40,593 nucleotides of DNA from Pseudomonadota bacterium (GCA_963204785.1 CAUJHG010000012.1:1-40593); one strand, 5' to 3'; shown: positions 8,974 to 18,676, counted from the first letter of the stretch. Notes: generated from the sequence alone by a model not told the origin. Numbers and translations: made by a program.

Positions 8974-11900
8974 GGACGATCCTCCCGGGGCGCATCGTCG
9001 ACCCCGCGCATCCCGCCTGCACGAGCGAGCTCGGCGGCCTCGCCGGAAGGATCGGCCGGCGTCGCCGGAGGGCGCGCGCCCCGGCGGCTGCGCGCGGTCA
9101 TGGCGAAGAACATCGGGACGAACAGGGTGGCGACGAAGGTTGCGACGATCATCCCCCCGAACACCCCGGTGCCCATCGAGCGGCGCGCCGCGGCTCCGGC
9201 GCCGCTGGCGGCCACCAGCGGCAGGACCCCCAGCGCGAAGGCCAGCGAGGTCATCACGATCGGCCGGAACCGCAGGCGAGCCGCCTGCAGCGCCGCCTCG
9301 ACCGGCTTCATCCCGGCAAGGAAGCCCTGCTGCGCGAACTCGACGATCAGGATCGCGTTCTTCGAGGCCAGCCCGATGAGCACCACCAGGCCGATCTGGA
9401 AGTAGATGTCGTTCTCCAGCGAGCGCAGCGCGACGAAGCCCAGCGCGCCGACCACCGCGAATGGCACCGCCAGCAGCACTGCCACCGGCAGCGCCCAGCG
9501 CTCGTAGAGCGCCGCGAGGATCAGGTAGACCATCACCAGCGCCAGCCCGAACGCGTAGACCGACGCCGTTCCGGCACGCTTCTCCTGGAAGGCCTGGCCG
9601 GTCCAGGCGATCGCATAGCCCTGCGGAAGCGTCTGGGCGGCGACCTGCTCGACTGCGCGGATCGCGTCGCCCGAGCTCACGCCGGGTCTGCCGCCGCCCA
9701 GCACCTTGGCGGCGACGAAACCGTTGAAGCGTTCGAGCTGCTCCGCCCCGACCACCTGCTCGACCTGGATCAGCGCCTTCAGCGGGATCATCTCGCCGGC
9801 CGAGGAGCGGACGTACACCTCGCCGAGATCCTCCGGGCGGGATCGATACGGGGCATCGGCCTGCACCTGCACGCGATAGGTGCGGCCGAAGCGGTTGAAG
9901 TCGTTCACGTACAGCGCACCCATCGTGCTCTGCAGCGCGTCGTAGACATCCTGGACCGGCACGCCGAGCGCGAGCGCCTTGTCACGATCGACATCGACCT
10001 GCAGCTGCGGCACGGTCGGGCGGAAGAAGCTGTTGATGCCCTGCAACTGCGGATGGCGCGCAAGCGCTGCGGTGAAGTCCTGCAGCACCAGCGCGAGCCG
10101 CTTGGGATCGGCGTCGGTGCGCCCCTGCACGTAGACCTCGAAGCCGCCGGCGGTGCCCAGGCCGCGGATCGCCGGAGGGTTGAAGGCGAGCGCCATTCCG
10201 TCGCTCAGCGCCATGCCGCGCCGGAAGATCTCGCCGGCGAGTTCGGGAGCGCTCTGGGTGCGCTCGTCCCAGGGCTTGAGCGGCACGAAGATCGTGGCCG
10301 CGTTGGTCTTGTTGCCCCCGCCGATCAGGTCGAAGCCGTTGACCACGAACATGTGCTCGATCGCCGGATGCTCGGCGAACATCTCGCGCAACTGCGCACC
10401 GCTGCGTCCGGTGCGCTCGAGCGTCGCTCCGTCGGGCAGCATGACCGCACCGAGCACGTAGCCCTGGTCCTCGGGTGGCACGAAGCTGCCCGGCACCCGC
10501 ATGAACAGCCAGGCGCCCAGTCCGATGACGCCGAGGAAGACCAGCGCCGAGAGCAGCCGGCGGCGCAGTGCAAGCCCCACCCCGCCCAGGAAGCCCCGGG
10601 TGATCGCGTCGAAGCCCCGATTGAAGGGCGCGAACAGCCGCGAGCCATGGTCGGCGGTGCGCAGCATCAGCGCGCACAGCGCAGGCGTCAGCGTGAGCGC
10701 GACGAAACCGGAGAGCGCGACCGCGATCGCCACGGTGACCGCGAACTGCTTGTAGAGCTGCCCTGCGATGCCCCCGAGGAAGGCGACCGGCACGAACACC
10801 GCGCACAGCACCAGCACGATCGCGACGATCGCACCGGAGACCTCGCGCATCGCCTCGATCGCAGCCTCGCGCGCACCCATGCGATTCTCGCGCATCAGGC
10901 GCTCGACGTTCTCGAGCACCACGATCGCGTCGTCGACCACGATGCCGATCGCGAGCACCATCGCAAAGAGCGTCAGCGTGTTGATCGAGAAGCCGAACAG
11001 CCACAGCCCCGCGAAGGTGCCGATCAGCGACACCGGCACCGCGATCATCGGGATCAGCGTCGCCCGCCAGGTCTGCAGGAAGAGGAAGACCACCGCGACC
11101 ACCAGCAGCGCGGCCTCGAAGATCGTCTTGGTGACCTCGTGGATCGACGACTGCACGAACCGGGTGGTGTCGAAGGGAATGAGGTAGTCGAGCCCCTCGG
11201 GGAAGCGCGTCTCGAGCTCTTCCATCTTCGCGCGCACCGCATCGGCGACGTCGAGCGCGTTGGCGCCGGACTGCAGGAACACCGCGGTCCCGATCGTCGG
11301 CTTTCCGTCCAGCGTGTTGAACGCGTCGTAGCTCTGCGCACCGAGCTCGATGCGCGCCACGTCCTTCAGCTGGAGCACCCCTGCGGTGCCACCGGCGCGC
11401 ACCGCGATCCTGCCGAACTCCTCGGGACTCACCAGCCGTCCCTTGGTGGTGACCGTGTAGACCAGCGCCTGCCCGGGCAACGCGGGCTCGGCGCCGATCT
11501 TGCCCGCTGCGTACTGGGCGTTCTGCGCGCGGATCGCTGCGGCGACGTCGGTGGGCGTCACGCCCAGTTGCGCCATCCGGTCCGGCCGCAGCCAGACGCG
11601 CATCGAGTAGTCGCGCGCGCCGAAGATCGTCACGTCGGCCACCCCCGGCAGCCGCTTGAGCTCGTCGACCATGTTCAGCGACGAGTAGTTCGACAGGAAG
11701 AGCGTGTCGTGGCGGCCGTCGGGCGAGCTCAGCGCCACGACGAGCAGGATGTCGTTGGAGCGCTTCTGCACGATGACGCCGTTGCGTCGCACTTCGTCGG
11801 GCAGCCGGGGCAGCGCCATCTGCACCCGGTTGTTCACGTTGAAGGTCGCCTGGTCGACGTCGGTGCCCACCTCGAAGGTCACCGTGATGCTCGTTGCGCC

Positions 11901-12155
11901 GCTGGAGGACGAGCTCGAATTGAAGTAGAGCAGCCCTTCCACCCCCGAGAGCTGCTCCTCGATCGGCGCGGCGACGGTCCTGGCGAGCGTCTCCGCGCTG
12001 GCGCCCGGGTAGGTCGCGCTGATCATGACCGTGGGCGGGGCGATCTGCGGGTACTGTGCGACCGGCAGCCCGAACGCCGCCACGATCCCGGCGATCACGA
12101 TGACGATCGACAGGACCGCAGCGAAGATCGGCCGGTCGATGAAGAACCTGGACAT
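8970..12155 (-). CDS. RND multidrug efflux pump, HAE1 family (AcrB/MexB-like)
   Basis: The 1061-residue inner-membrane protein opens with MSRFFIDRPIFAAVLSIVIV, the standard HAE1 N-terminus, and has the 12-helix plan with two large periplasmic loops. Proton-relay residues are intact: IGIVVDDAIVVLENVERL in TM4 (Asp408, Asp409) and the TM10 lysine in GLASKNAILIVEFA. The protein exports hydrophobic drugs, dyes or solvents by proton antiport, with the adjacent adaptor and channel. The ATG at 12155 follows an AGGCGAGG ribosome site, 15 bases after the adaptor stop. The substrate range cannot be read from sequence. The last 45 residues are Arg/Pro-rich and not conserved. Confidence 0.96.
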   Translation of the reverse strand: MSRFFIDRPIFAAVLSIVIVIAGIVAAFGLPVAQYPQIAPPTVMISATYPGASAETLARTVAAPIEEQLSGVEGLLYFNSSSSSSGATSITVTFEVGTDVDQATFNVNNRVQMALPRLPDEVRRNGVIVQKRSNDILLVVALSSPDGRHDTLFLSNYSSLNMVDELKRLPGVADVTIFGARDYSMRVWLRPDRMAQLGVTPTDVAAAIRAQNAQYAAGKIGAEPALPGQALVYTVTTKGRLVSPEEFGRIAVRAGGTAGVLQLKDVARIELGAQSYDAFNTLDGKPTIGTAVFLQSGANALDVADAVRAKMEELETRFPEGLDYLIPFDTTRFVQSSIHEVTKTIFEAALLVVAVVFLFLQTWRATLIPMIAVPVSLIGTFAGLWLFGFSINTLTLFAMVLAIGIVVDDAIVVLENVERLMRENRMGAREAAIEAMREVSGAIVAIVLVLCAVFVPVAFLGGIAGQLYKQFAVTVAIAVALSGFVALTLTPALCALMLRTADHGSRLFAPFNRGFDAITRGFLGGVGLALRRRLLSALVFLGVIGLGAWLFMRVPGSFVPPEDQGYVLGAVMLPDGATLERTGRSGAQLREMFAEHPAIEHMFVVNGFDLIGGGNKTNAATIFVPLKPWDERTQSAPELAGEIFRRGMALSDGMALAFNPPAIRGLGTAGGFEVYVQGRTDADPKRLALVLQDFTAALARHPQLQGINSFFRPTVPQLQVDVDRDKALALGVPVQDVYDALQSTMGALYVNDFNRFGRTYRVQVQADAPYRSRPEDLGEVYVRSSAGEMIPLKALIQVEQVVGAEQLERFNGFVAAKVLGGGRPGVSSGDAIRAVEQVAAQTLPQGYAIAWTGQAFQEKRAGTASVYAFGLALVMVYLILAALYERWALPVAVLLAVPFAVVGALGFVALRSLENDIYFQIGLVVLIGLASKNAILIVEFAQQGFLAGMKPVEAALQAARLRFRPIVMTSLAFALGVLPLVAASGAGAAARRSMGTGVFGGMIVATFVATLFVPMFFAMTARSRRGARPPATPADPSGEAAELARAGGMRGVDDAPREDRP

Positions 12156-12170
12156 GCGGGCCTCGCCTGG

Positions 12171-13418
12171 CTATTGCTTCGGCGCGGCGGTGGCCGTGGC
12201 AGGCTGGCCGGACTGGCCGGCGGGCGCGCCTGCACCGCCTGCGGCAGCGGCCGGTCTGGGCTGGACCGGTGCGCCTGGCCGCAGCTTCATCAGGTTGTCG
12301 ACGATCACCCGGTCGCCGGCCCCCAGCCCCTTGCCGACGACCCAGTCGGCGCCAGCCCACCCGGCGGTCTGGACCGGGCGCGGCGCTGCCTTGCCCTCGG
12401 CGTCGATGGTCCAGACGAACTGGCCCTGGTCGCCGCGCAGCACCGCGGACTGCGGAACCCGCACACCCTGCTGCGTTCCCGCCTCGACCCGGGCGCGAAC
12501 GAACTGCCCGGGCAGCAGCGCGAGCGAGGGGTTGGCGAATTCCGCCCTGAGCTGAACCGTTCCCATCCGGGCGTCGACGGTGCTGCCCGCGAAGTTCAGC
12601 CGGCCAGGCTGGGGCACCGCGGTGCCGTCGGCAAGCACCAGCCTGACCGCGCCCGGCGTGCCTGCGCCGCGCAGCATCGCGTACTCGGGTTCGGACAGCG
12701 AGAAGCGCACCCACAGCGGGTCGGTGCGCACCAGCGTGGTCAGCAGGCTGCTGTCGGTGCCCACGCTCACCAGGCTGCCCTCGGAGCGCAGCGTGCGCCC
12801 TGCGATTCCCGCGATCGGCGCCTTGACCTCGGTGTAGGAGAGATTCAGCTCGGCCTCGCGCACCTTCGCCTGCGCCACCAGGACCGCGGCGCGCGTCTGC
12901 GCCAGGGTCGCGGCCGCGTCGTCGTACTCGCGCTGGCTGATGGCGCGCTCGTCGACCAGCTGGCGCAGCCGCCCCGCTTCGAGCTGGGCACGCTCCAGGC
13001 GGGCGCGCTCCTGCTCCAGGCCTGCTCGCGCCTGTGCGAGCGCGATCTCGAACGGAGCCCGGTCGATCCGGTACAGCAGCGCACCGGCGCGCACCGGTTC
13101 GCCCTCGCGGAAGAGCTGCTTCTCGAGAATCCCGGTGACGCGGGCGCGGACCTCGACTTCACGCGAACCTTCCGCACGACCCACGGCCTCGAGCGTCACC
13201 GGAACGCGCTGCGGCGTGGCCTCGAGCACCGTGACCGTAAGCGCCTGCGGCGCGCCGGCAGCCTGCGGCCCGGGCGCTGCACCCTTGTCCGCACCCCCGC
13301 AGGCACTCACCAGCAGGGCGGCCAGCGCTGCAGCGAGGGCACCCGGGCGCCGGTGGCTCGGGCGCCGGAAGGAAGATGCGTCGGCCATGGCCTGCGGAAA
13401 GGGGCGAGGTTCGCTCAT
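12171..13418 (-). CDS. RND efflux periplasmic adaptor (membrane-fusion lipoprotein, AcrA/MexA-like)
   Basis: The 415-residue protein has a lipoprotein signal ending in LLVSAC, a split lipoyl/barrel-sandwich domain, and a central alpha-hairpin rich in Gln/Glu/Arg (about residues 115-185) that would contact the channel. The typical AcrA-family segments VRARVTGILEKQLFREGEPV and LSYTEVKAPIAGIAG are visible. Its job is to join the pump to the outer-membrane channel in the periplasm. The start is uncertain: the ATG at 13418 gives a long N-region before the signal, and a second ATG at codon 11 (13388) is possible; neither has a strong ribosome site. The C-terminus is an Ala/Gly/Pro/Gln tail. No TetR- or MarR-type repressor gene sits beside the operon. 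Confidence 0.93.
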   Translation of the reverse strand: MSEPRPFPQAMADASSFRRPSHRRPGALAAALAALLVSACGGADKGAAPGPQAAGAPQALTVTVLEATPQRVPVTLEAVGRAEGSREVEVRARVTGILEKQLFREGEPVRAGALLYRIDRAPFEIALAQARAGLEQERARLERAQLEAGRLRQLVDERAISQREYDDAAATLAQTRAAVLVAQAKVREAELNLSYTEVKAPIAGIAGRTLRSEGSLVSVGTDSSLLTTLVRTDPLWVRFSLSEPEYAMLRGAGTPGAVRLVLADGTAVPQPGRLNFAGSTVDARMGTVQLRAEFANPSLALLPGQFVRARVEAGTQQGVRVPQSAVLRGDQGQFVWTIDAEGKAAPRPVQTAGWAGADWVVGKGLGAGDRVIVDNLMKLRPGAPVQPRPAAAAGGAGAPAGQSGQPATATAAPKQ

Positions 13419-13585
13419 CGTTCTGGCAGCACTCGGCGGCAGTGGGTGCGAAGCGGCGCAGTATTACACGGCGTGCCACCGGCCCGCAGAGGTGTGCGTA
13501 CCGAACCATCGAGAACCGTTCGACCGCCTTGCGAACCGGAACGCGCAGGCCAAGGCCGCGGCCGCCCCGCCCCGGTGTGCCGCTG
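13419..13585. promoter_or_regulatory. Upstream region of the efflux operon
   Basis: This gap holds no gene. On the minus strand a TAATAC -10-like box (plus positions 13460-13465) could serve the adaptor gene, without a good -35. The pentamer GAACC occurs three times in 35 bases (13503, 13513, 13533), the first two exactly ten bases apart, which could be a regulator site. These are visual patterns only. Confidence 0.25.
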
Positions 13586-13615
13586 CCGTGCCCGCTGCCC
13601 GGGCAGCGGGCACGG
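13586..13615 (-). terminator. Perfect 30-bp palindrome just after ppa
   Basis: Two perfectly complementary 15-base arms (13586-13600 and 13601-13615) meet with no spacer, three bases beyond the ppa stop codon. It would fold into a very stable hairpin in the ppa transcript and probably ends transcription before the efflux operon, although no T-tract follows. An unspaced palindrome could instead be a protein-binding site. Confidence 0.55.
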
Positions 13616-13618
13616 GCT

Positions 13619-14167
13619 TCAGAAGTGCGGCTTGACCTTCGCGGCCTGGTAGCGAGCGATCCCGTCGAGCAGTTCGCGTTCGGCTTCATCCGGGCCCTCC
13701 CAGCCGATCACCTTGACCCACTTGCCCGCTTCGAGATCCTTGTAGTGCTCGAAGAAGTGGCGGATCTGCTCGAGCCGCTCACGCGCGATGTCCTCGGGCT
13801 TCTTCCAGTGCTTGTACCAGGGCAGGATCTTGTCGATCGGAACCGCCAGCACCTTCGCATCGCCGCCCGCCTCGTCCTCCATCTTCAGGACGCCGATCGG
13901 CCGGCAGCGCACAACGACCCCGGGTTGCAGCGCCAGCGGCGTGATCACCAGCACATCGACCGGATCGCCGTCGTCCGAAATGGTGTGCGGAACATAGCCG
14001 TAGTTGCACGGATAGTGCATCGCGGTCCCGATGAAACGGTCGACGAACAGTGCTCCGGTCTGCTCGTCGACCTCGTACTTGACGGGGTCCGCGTTCATCG
14101 GGATCTCGATGATCACGTTGAAGTCGTTCGGGATGTTGCGGCCGGAGTCGACTCGATCGAGATTCAT
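13619..14167 (-). CDS. ppa: Inorganic pyrophosphatase (family I)
   Basis: The 182-residue cytoplasmic enzyme hydrolyses pyrophosphate to phosphate and so drives nucleic-acid and other biosynthetic reactions forward. The family signature [11 protein letters not shown] is intact, with the metal-binding aspartates, and further conserved parts include [30 protein letters not shown] and KVIGWEG. Its length fits the small hexameric prokaryotic enzyme. The ATG at 14167 has AGGA about nine bases upstream, and a TAGAAT -10-like box on the minus strand lies at 14205-14210. A strong palindrome directly after the stop isolates it from the efflux genes. It is divergent from the diguanylate cyclase gene. 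Confidence 0.97.
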   Translation of the reverse strand: MNLDRVDSGRNIPNDFNVIIEIPMNADPVKYEVDEQTGALFVDRFIGTAMHYPCNYGYVPHTISDDGDPVDVLVITPLALQPGVVVRCRPIGVLKMEDEAGGDAKVLAVPIDKILPWYKHWKKPEDIARERLEQIRHFFEHYKDLEAGKWVKVIGWEGPDEAERELLDGIARYQAAKVKPHF

Positions 14168-14342
14168 GGCAGTCCTGACGCGTGTTCGTTCGGAAGGGTG
14201 CGAATTCTACTGGAGCGGGAGTCGGGCGGTGCGAGCGCGACGGCCGGGCCGCCGGTTGGCAGCGCGCGACCGCTCGGCAGACTGAGGTCCCGAGCCCGCC
14301 GCCGCCCGCGCTAGTCTGCGCCTGGATCCGTCCCGACAACGA

Positions 14343-16292
14343 ATGCCAGTCCAACCGCCATCGAACAGAGTGATCCGGCGCCCCGATGACACCCGTCGAC
14401 GATCGGCGTCGACGTGCTCACGCCTGCTGCGCCTTCCGCTCACGCTCCTGATCGTGAGCCAGGCGCTGATCCTGGTGCTGGCCTGCGCGCTCGCAGGCTG
14501 GCCGATGCCGGCGCAGGCCGAAGGTGCCGCACCCGCCGGGGCCGATCAGGTGCAGTGGCTGCGTGACCCCGAGGGAGCGTTGAGCCCCGAGGATGCGATC
14601 CGCCTGGCAAGCGAAGGGCGCTTCCGGCCCGCTGCCGACGGGCAGCTGAACTTCGGGGTGACGCGCGACACGATCTGGCTGCGGGTGCCCCTGCGCAACG
14701 ACACCCCCCACAACGCCGAGCGCCTGCTCGAGATCGACTACCCCTATCTCGACGAGGTCGACTTCCACGTTCCGGCCGATCGCCCCGGGGGGCCGCTGCT
14801 GATCCGCACCGGGGACACGCGCCTGTTCGCGGCGCGAGGCTTCGATCATCGCAACTTCGTCCTGCCGGTGTCGCTGGGGCCCGGCGAGACCACCGAGGTC
14901 TTCGTGCGGGTGCGCTCGTCGGCCGCCGTGCTCGTGCCCCTGCAGGTGCGCAGCGCCGGCGAGTTCGCCTCGCTGGAGCAGATGCGGCTGCTGCTGATCG
15001 GCGCCTACTACGGCGCCGCCCTCGTGATGGTGCTCTACGTGTCGACGCTGCGTCGCGCGCTGCGCGAGCCGGCCTTCCGCGCCTACGTGGCCTTCGTGTT
15101 CCTGTTCGCGCTGTTCCACTTCTCCCTCAACGGCTTCGCATACCAGTACCTGTGGCCCTGGTCGCCCCGTCTGAGCAACATCGGCGCCTACCTGTTCCTG
15201 TCCCCGGCGGTGGCGGCTGCGACCCAGTTCAGCCGCAGCTTCCTGCGCAGCGAAAAGCGGATGCCGCGGCTGGACCGCCTCGCGCGTGCGCTGGTCTGGA
15301 TTCTCCTGGGGCTCACGCCTGCCGTGATCCTCGTCGACGCACGCTGGGTCGCCCTGCTCAGCCAGGCGCTCGCCATGATCGCCTGCGCACTGGGGGTGGC
15401 GATGGGAATCACCGCCTGGCGCGCGGGCTACCGGCCGGCGCGCTGGTACCTGCTGGCCTTTGCCACGATCATGGTGACCGGCGCCGCGATGGTGATGCGC
15501 AACTTCGGCCTGCTGCCCCGAAACCCGCTGACGGCGTACGGCACGCAGATCGGCGCTGCCCTGGAGGTCCTGTTCCTCGGGGTGGCCCTCTCGGAGCGAC
15601 TGCGCGAAATGGTCAGGGACGCGCTGACCGCCAAGGAGGCCGCGCTCGACGCCGCGATGCAGGCAGGCCAGCAGCTCGAGAGCCGGGTCGCCGAACGCAC
15701 CGCCGAGCTCGCCGCCGCCAACGAGCGGCTGCGTGCGGAAGTGCGCGAGCGCGAACGCGCCGAGGCACTGCTGCGCAGCAGCGAGGAGCGGCTGCGCCGC
15801 CTCGCGCAGCACGACCCGCTCACCGGTGTGGCCAACCGCCACCTGCTCGCCGAGCGCGCTGCGGCGATCGTGGCCAGTGCCCATCGCCAGGGCCAGCGCT
15901 TCGGCGTCGTGGCGGTCGACCTGGACGACTTCAAGGGGATCAACGACGCGCACGGTCACGCGATCGGCGACCACCTGCTCGCCGAAGGCGCCCGGCGGAT
16001 CGCCGCTTCGCTGCGCAGTTCCGACCTTCTGGCTCGTGTCGGCGGCGATGAGTTCGTCGTGCTGCTGCCCGGCGTCGAGAGTCGCGAGCAGCTGCACAGG
16101 GTGGTCGCGAAGCTGCGGCGGGTGTTCGCCCAGCCCCTGCAGGTGCCCGGCGGCGTGATCGAGCCGCAGGCAAGTTTCGGCAGCGCACTGTTCCCCGAGG
16201 ACGGGGGCGACATCGACGCGCTGGTCCGGCACGCCGACCTCGCGATGTACCGCGACAAGGAGTCGCGTCGCGAGCTAGTCGGCCCGCGGTGA
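14343..16292 (+). CDS. Membrane diguanylate cyclase with 7TMR-DISM sensor
   Basis: The 649-residue protein has a basic N-terminus and signal or first helix (about residues 27-58), a periplasmic 7TMR-DISMED2-like domain (about 65-195), a seven-helix 7TMR-DISM membrane block (about 205-410), a coiled coil rich in Arg/Glu (about 425-480), and a C-terminal GGDEF domain. The catalytic GGDEF (567-571) is intact, so it should make c-di-GMP from two GTP, and the RSSD just upstream is a complete inhibitory I-site for product feedback. DISMED2 domains are thought to bind carbohydrate-like ligands; the ligand here is unknown. No EAL or HD-GYP partner is nearby. The 3' end overlaps hemY, on the other strand, by 18 bases. 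Confidence 0.92.
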   Translation: MPVQPPSNRVIRRPDDTRRRSASTCSRLLRLPLTLLIVSQALILVLACALAGWPMPAQAEGAAPAGADQVQWLRDPEGALSPEDAIRLASEGRFRPAADGQLNFGVTRDTIWLRVPLRNDTPHNAERLLEIDYPYLDEVDFHVPADRPGGPLLIRTGDTRLFAARGFDHRNFVLPVSLGPGETTEVFVRVRSSAAVLVPLQVRSAGEFASLEQMRLLLIGAYYGAALVMVLYVSTLRRALREPAFRAYVAFVFLFALFHFSLNGFAYQYLWPWSPRLSNIGAYLFLSPAVAAATQFSRSFLRSEKRMPRLDRLARALVWILLGLTPAVILVDARWVALLSQALAMIACALGVAMGITAWRAGYRPARWYLLAFATIMVTGAAMVMRNFGLLPRNPLTAYGTQIGAALEVLFLGVALSERLREMVRDALTAKEAALDAAMQAGQQLESRVAERTAELAAANERLRAEVRERERAEALLRSSEERLRRLAQHDPLTGVANRHLLAERAAAIVASAHRQGQRFGVVAVDLDDFKGINDAHGHAIGDHLLAEGARRIAASLRSSDLLARVGGDEFVVLLPGVESREQLHRVVAKLRRVFAQPLQVPGGVIEPQASFGSALFPEDGGDIDALVRHADLAMYRDKESRRELVGPR

Positions 16293-17516
16293 CCCGGACG
16301 GCGCCGCGAGCGGCTGCCCCGGCCCGGGCGCCCGGGCGCGCTGCCCCTGATCCGCGAGCAGCGCGGCGCTGCGATAGTGGGCTGCGGCGGCCGCGTCACG
16401 CTCTAGCGCCTCGCACAGTCCGGCCAGCGCCACGTGCGCGGCGACGCTTTCGCGCGCCTGCAGGCTGCGCTCGAGGTACTCCTCGGCCTTGCCCCAGAGC
16501 GACTCCACGATGCACAGCCGGCCCAGGGCGAGGAACAGGTCGGCGTCGTCGCCGTGCGCAAGGCGCCAACGCTCGGCACGCTGGATGCGCTCGCGCGCCG
16601 GAACACGATCGAGCCCCGTGTACAGCGGCAGCAGCATCGGCGAGTACTCGACGTCCATCGCCGTCTCGATCAGCCTGCGCGCAGCCTCCTGGTCGCCGCT
16701 GTCGATCTGCGCAGCGGCGGCCGCCTCGATCGCCTCGGGCAGCGCTCGCTCGGCGCTGCGCAGTGACGACCAGAGCTCGCGCACCGCGGCAGCGTCTCCC
16801 GAGTGTCGGGCGAAGAGCGCACGGCAGGCGCGCACCCGCAGCCCGCGCACCGCTGCCGCGGGAAGCGCGTCGCGCTTCTCGAGCTGACGCAGGACCTGCA
16901 GCACCCGCGGCCAGTCCTCGGACTGCTCGTACGCGCGCAGCGCGACCCGCAGCGAGTGGATGTGGCGCAGACCCTTGCCGTGCAGGCGCTCGATCGCCGC
17001 GATCGCGCGCGCGGGGTCCTGCTCCTCGAGAGCGAGTTCGGCCGCGGTCATCAGGCCCGCGTGCGCGCTGCGCGGATCGACCTCGACGAGTTCCAGCCAG
17101 CGGTCGCGGCGCTCGAATTCGCGCATCCGGTGCGCGGCCCGGGCCGCGACCAGCGCTGCCGGGCCTGCGAGGATCTCGTCCTCGCGCGCCGTCTGCGCCA
17201 GACGTTCCGCGCGCCCGAAGCGGCCTTCGAACAGGGCGAGCACACCGTCGCGCAGCGCGACGCGCGCCCCCTGGTGCTGGCGGCGCTGGCGGTAGCCGCG
17301 CACGCGCGCCGGCAGCGCCAGCGCCTTGGACAGTCCCACCAGCAGCAGGTGAAGCAGCAGGAAGGCCAGGACCAGCACCAGCACCGCGAGGTTCACCGAG
17401 AAGTCGACGCGATAGGGAGGCCAGAGGATCGCCACGTTGCCGTGGTTGAAGCGCATCAGCAGGGCCAGCCCGACGGCGGCCGACACGATGAGCAAGAACC
17501 AGACCAGCCAGCGCAT
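16275..17516 (-). CDS. hemY: HemY-type TPR membrane protein of the haem locus
   Basis: The 413-residue protein has two N-terminal membrane helices (about residues 1-21 and 40-63) with the HemY_N-typical FNHGNVAILWPPYRVDFSVN between them, then a long alpha-helical region with TPR-like repeats in the cytoplasm. In many Proteobacteria this protein is encoded after hemC-hemD-hemX, as here; it is not the unrelated protoporphyrinogen oxidase also called HemY. A structural or regulatory role in tetrapyrrole synthesis is suspected but not firmly shown. The gene begins nine bases after the hemX stop and is the last of the run. Its C-terminal Pro/Arg/Gly-rich tail converges with the end of the diguanylate cyclase gene. 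Confidence 0.88.
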   Translation of the reverse strand: MRWLVWFLLIVSAAVGLALLMRFNHGNVAILWPPYRVDFSVNLAVLVLVLAFLLLHLLLVGLSKALALPARVRGYRQRRQHQGARVALRDGVLALFEGRFGRAERLAQTAREDEILAGPAALVAARAAHRMREFERRDRWLELVEVDPRSAHAGLMTAAELALEEQDPARAIAAIERLHGKGLRHIHSLRVALRAYEQSEDWPRVLQVLRQLEKRDALPAAAVRGLRVRACRALFARHSGDAAAVRELWSSLRSAERALPEAIEAAAAAQIDSGDQEAARRLIETAMDVEYSPMLLPLYTGLDRVPARERIQRAERWRLAHGDDADLFLALGRLCIVESLWGKAEEYLERSLQARESVAAHVALAGLCEALERDAAAAAHYRSAALLADQGQRARAPGPGQPLAAPSGSPRAD

Positions 17517-17525
17517 CGCCCTGCC

Positions 17526-18653
17526 CTATTGGGTCGAGGTCTCGCGCGCCACCCGCGCCGCGCGCACCGCGGCCAGCGTGTCGCCGAGCGAAGGCAGTTC
17601 GACCGACACCGGGCTCGAGCGCAACTGCTCGATCATCGCGAGCTTGTTGACGACCGCGCGGCTGTCCTGGTCGAAGTAGGTGCGCAGCCAGCCGGAAGCG
17701 CGCTCCAGGTCCGCGCGGAACACCGGCTCGGCGCGTGCGAGCAGGGCCAGGCGCGCCGAGAGCAGGGCCAGGCGCAGGTTTTCGCGCACGAAGTACTGCT
17801 GTTCGGGGGCGAGCAGCAGCGCGTCGGGCCGATCGACGCGGTTCACGCGGAACAGTTGCGAGAGCTCGCCCAGCAGCGCCTCCCAGCCCCTGCGCCCGGT
17901 GCTGGCCAGGCCCTCGAGGGAGAAGCCACCGGCCGGCCTGGGCGTGCCCGCGGCCTCGGGCGCGGTTGGCTGGGGGCTGCGCGTCAGCCCTGCGATCAGA
18001 GGAAGCGATTCGATTCCCGTGGCGAGGGTGTCGAGCCGCAGCGCCAGCGCGGCGACGTCCACCGCCGGAACCGCCGAGAGCTTGTCGATCTCGTGCGCGA
18101 TCAGTCGGCGCAGCCCCAGCGCCTCGGGCTGGTTGATCCGCTGCAGCCGTGCATCGGCGTCCTGCAGCGCAACGATCGCGCCGCGCACGTTGCCGCTGAC
18201 CAGCAGCTGCTGCGAGGCCAGTCCGACCGAGCTTTCGACGTCGGCAAGCGTCGAGGCGACGCTCTGCAGCGACATGTCCTTGTACATGCGCTCGAGCTGC
18301 GCCTGCTGGCCAAGCGCCTCGGTCAGCTTGACCTCGAGCACCGCGGAGCGCGCCTGCAGCTCGCGCGAGGCCTCCTGCATCGTCTTCACCTGCAGGTCGA
18401 GCTGTTCGACCCGGGCGTCGCTCTGCTGCAGGCGGCGTGCCGCCTCGCGCCCGACCGCATCGAAGCGCTGCCAGAGCAGCCCCGCCGCCGCCGCTGCGCC
18501 GAGCGCGACGACCAGCCCCAGCAGCGCCATCAGGCGCGCGCCCGCGGCGCCACGGGGAGCCGGTGGGACAGCCGCGGCGCGGGCAGCCACGTCGGGCGCC
18601 GCGGTGGCTTCCGGCTGAGGCACCGCAGGGATCGGAGGTTCGGGTACGGACAC
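17526..18653 (-). CDS. hemX: HemX-like membrane protein
   Basis: The product (375 residues from a GTG at 18653) has a Pro/Ala-rich cytoplasmic N-terminus, one membrane helix at about residues 41-61, a coiled coil at about 65-125 (for example DARVEQLDLQVKTMQEASRE), and an HemX domain ending in an alpha-helical part with YFVRENLRLALLSARLALLAR. The family is often annotated uroporphyrinogen-III C-methyltransferase because of E. coli HemX, but no methyltransferase motif is visible and catalytic activity should not be assumed. The frame has no ATG near the start; the GTG is the first plausible codon after the hemD stop, without a clear ribosome site. It lies between hemD and hemY. Confidence 0.84.
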   Translation of the reverse strand: MSVPEPPIPAVPQPEATAAPDVAARAAAVPPAPRGAAGARLMALLGLVVALGAAAAAGLLWQRFDAVGREAARRLQQSDARVEQLDLQVKTMQEASRELQARSAVLEVKLTEALGQQAQLERMYKDMSLQSVASTLADVESSVGLASQQLLVSGNVRGAIVALQDADARLQRINQPEALGLRRLIAHEIDKLSAVPAVDVAALALRLDTLATGIESLPLIAGLTRSPQPTAPEAAGTPRPAGGFSLEGLASTGRRGWEALLGELSQLFRVNRVDRPDALLLAPEQQYFVRENLRLALLSARLALLARAEPVFRADLERASGWLRTYFDQDSRAVVNKLAMIEQLRSSPVSVELPSLGDTLAAVRAARVARETSTQ

Positions 18654-18676
18654 CGGTGGTCTCGCGACGGAGGGGA

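Noticed and set aside
8835..13652. A continuous plus-strand open frame of about 1605 codons opposite the efflux operon
   Set aside because: It mirrors the codon pattern of the real minus-strand genes in GC-rich DNA. Its protein is Arg/His/Gln/Asp-rich with no domain, while the minus strand encodes three complete, motif-bearing efflux proteins.
16275..16292. 18-base overlap of the diguanylate cyclase and hemY genes as evidence of functional linkage
   Set aside because: Small convergent overlaps are common in compact GC-rich genomes and imply nothing about function.
17526..18653. HemX as a uroporphyrinogen methyltransferase
   Set aside because: No SAM-binding or methyltransferase motif is visible; the name comes from an old annotation of the family.
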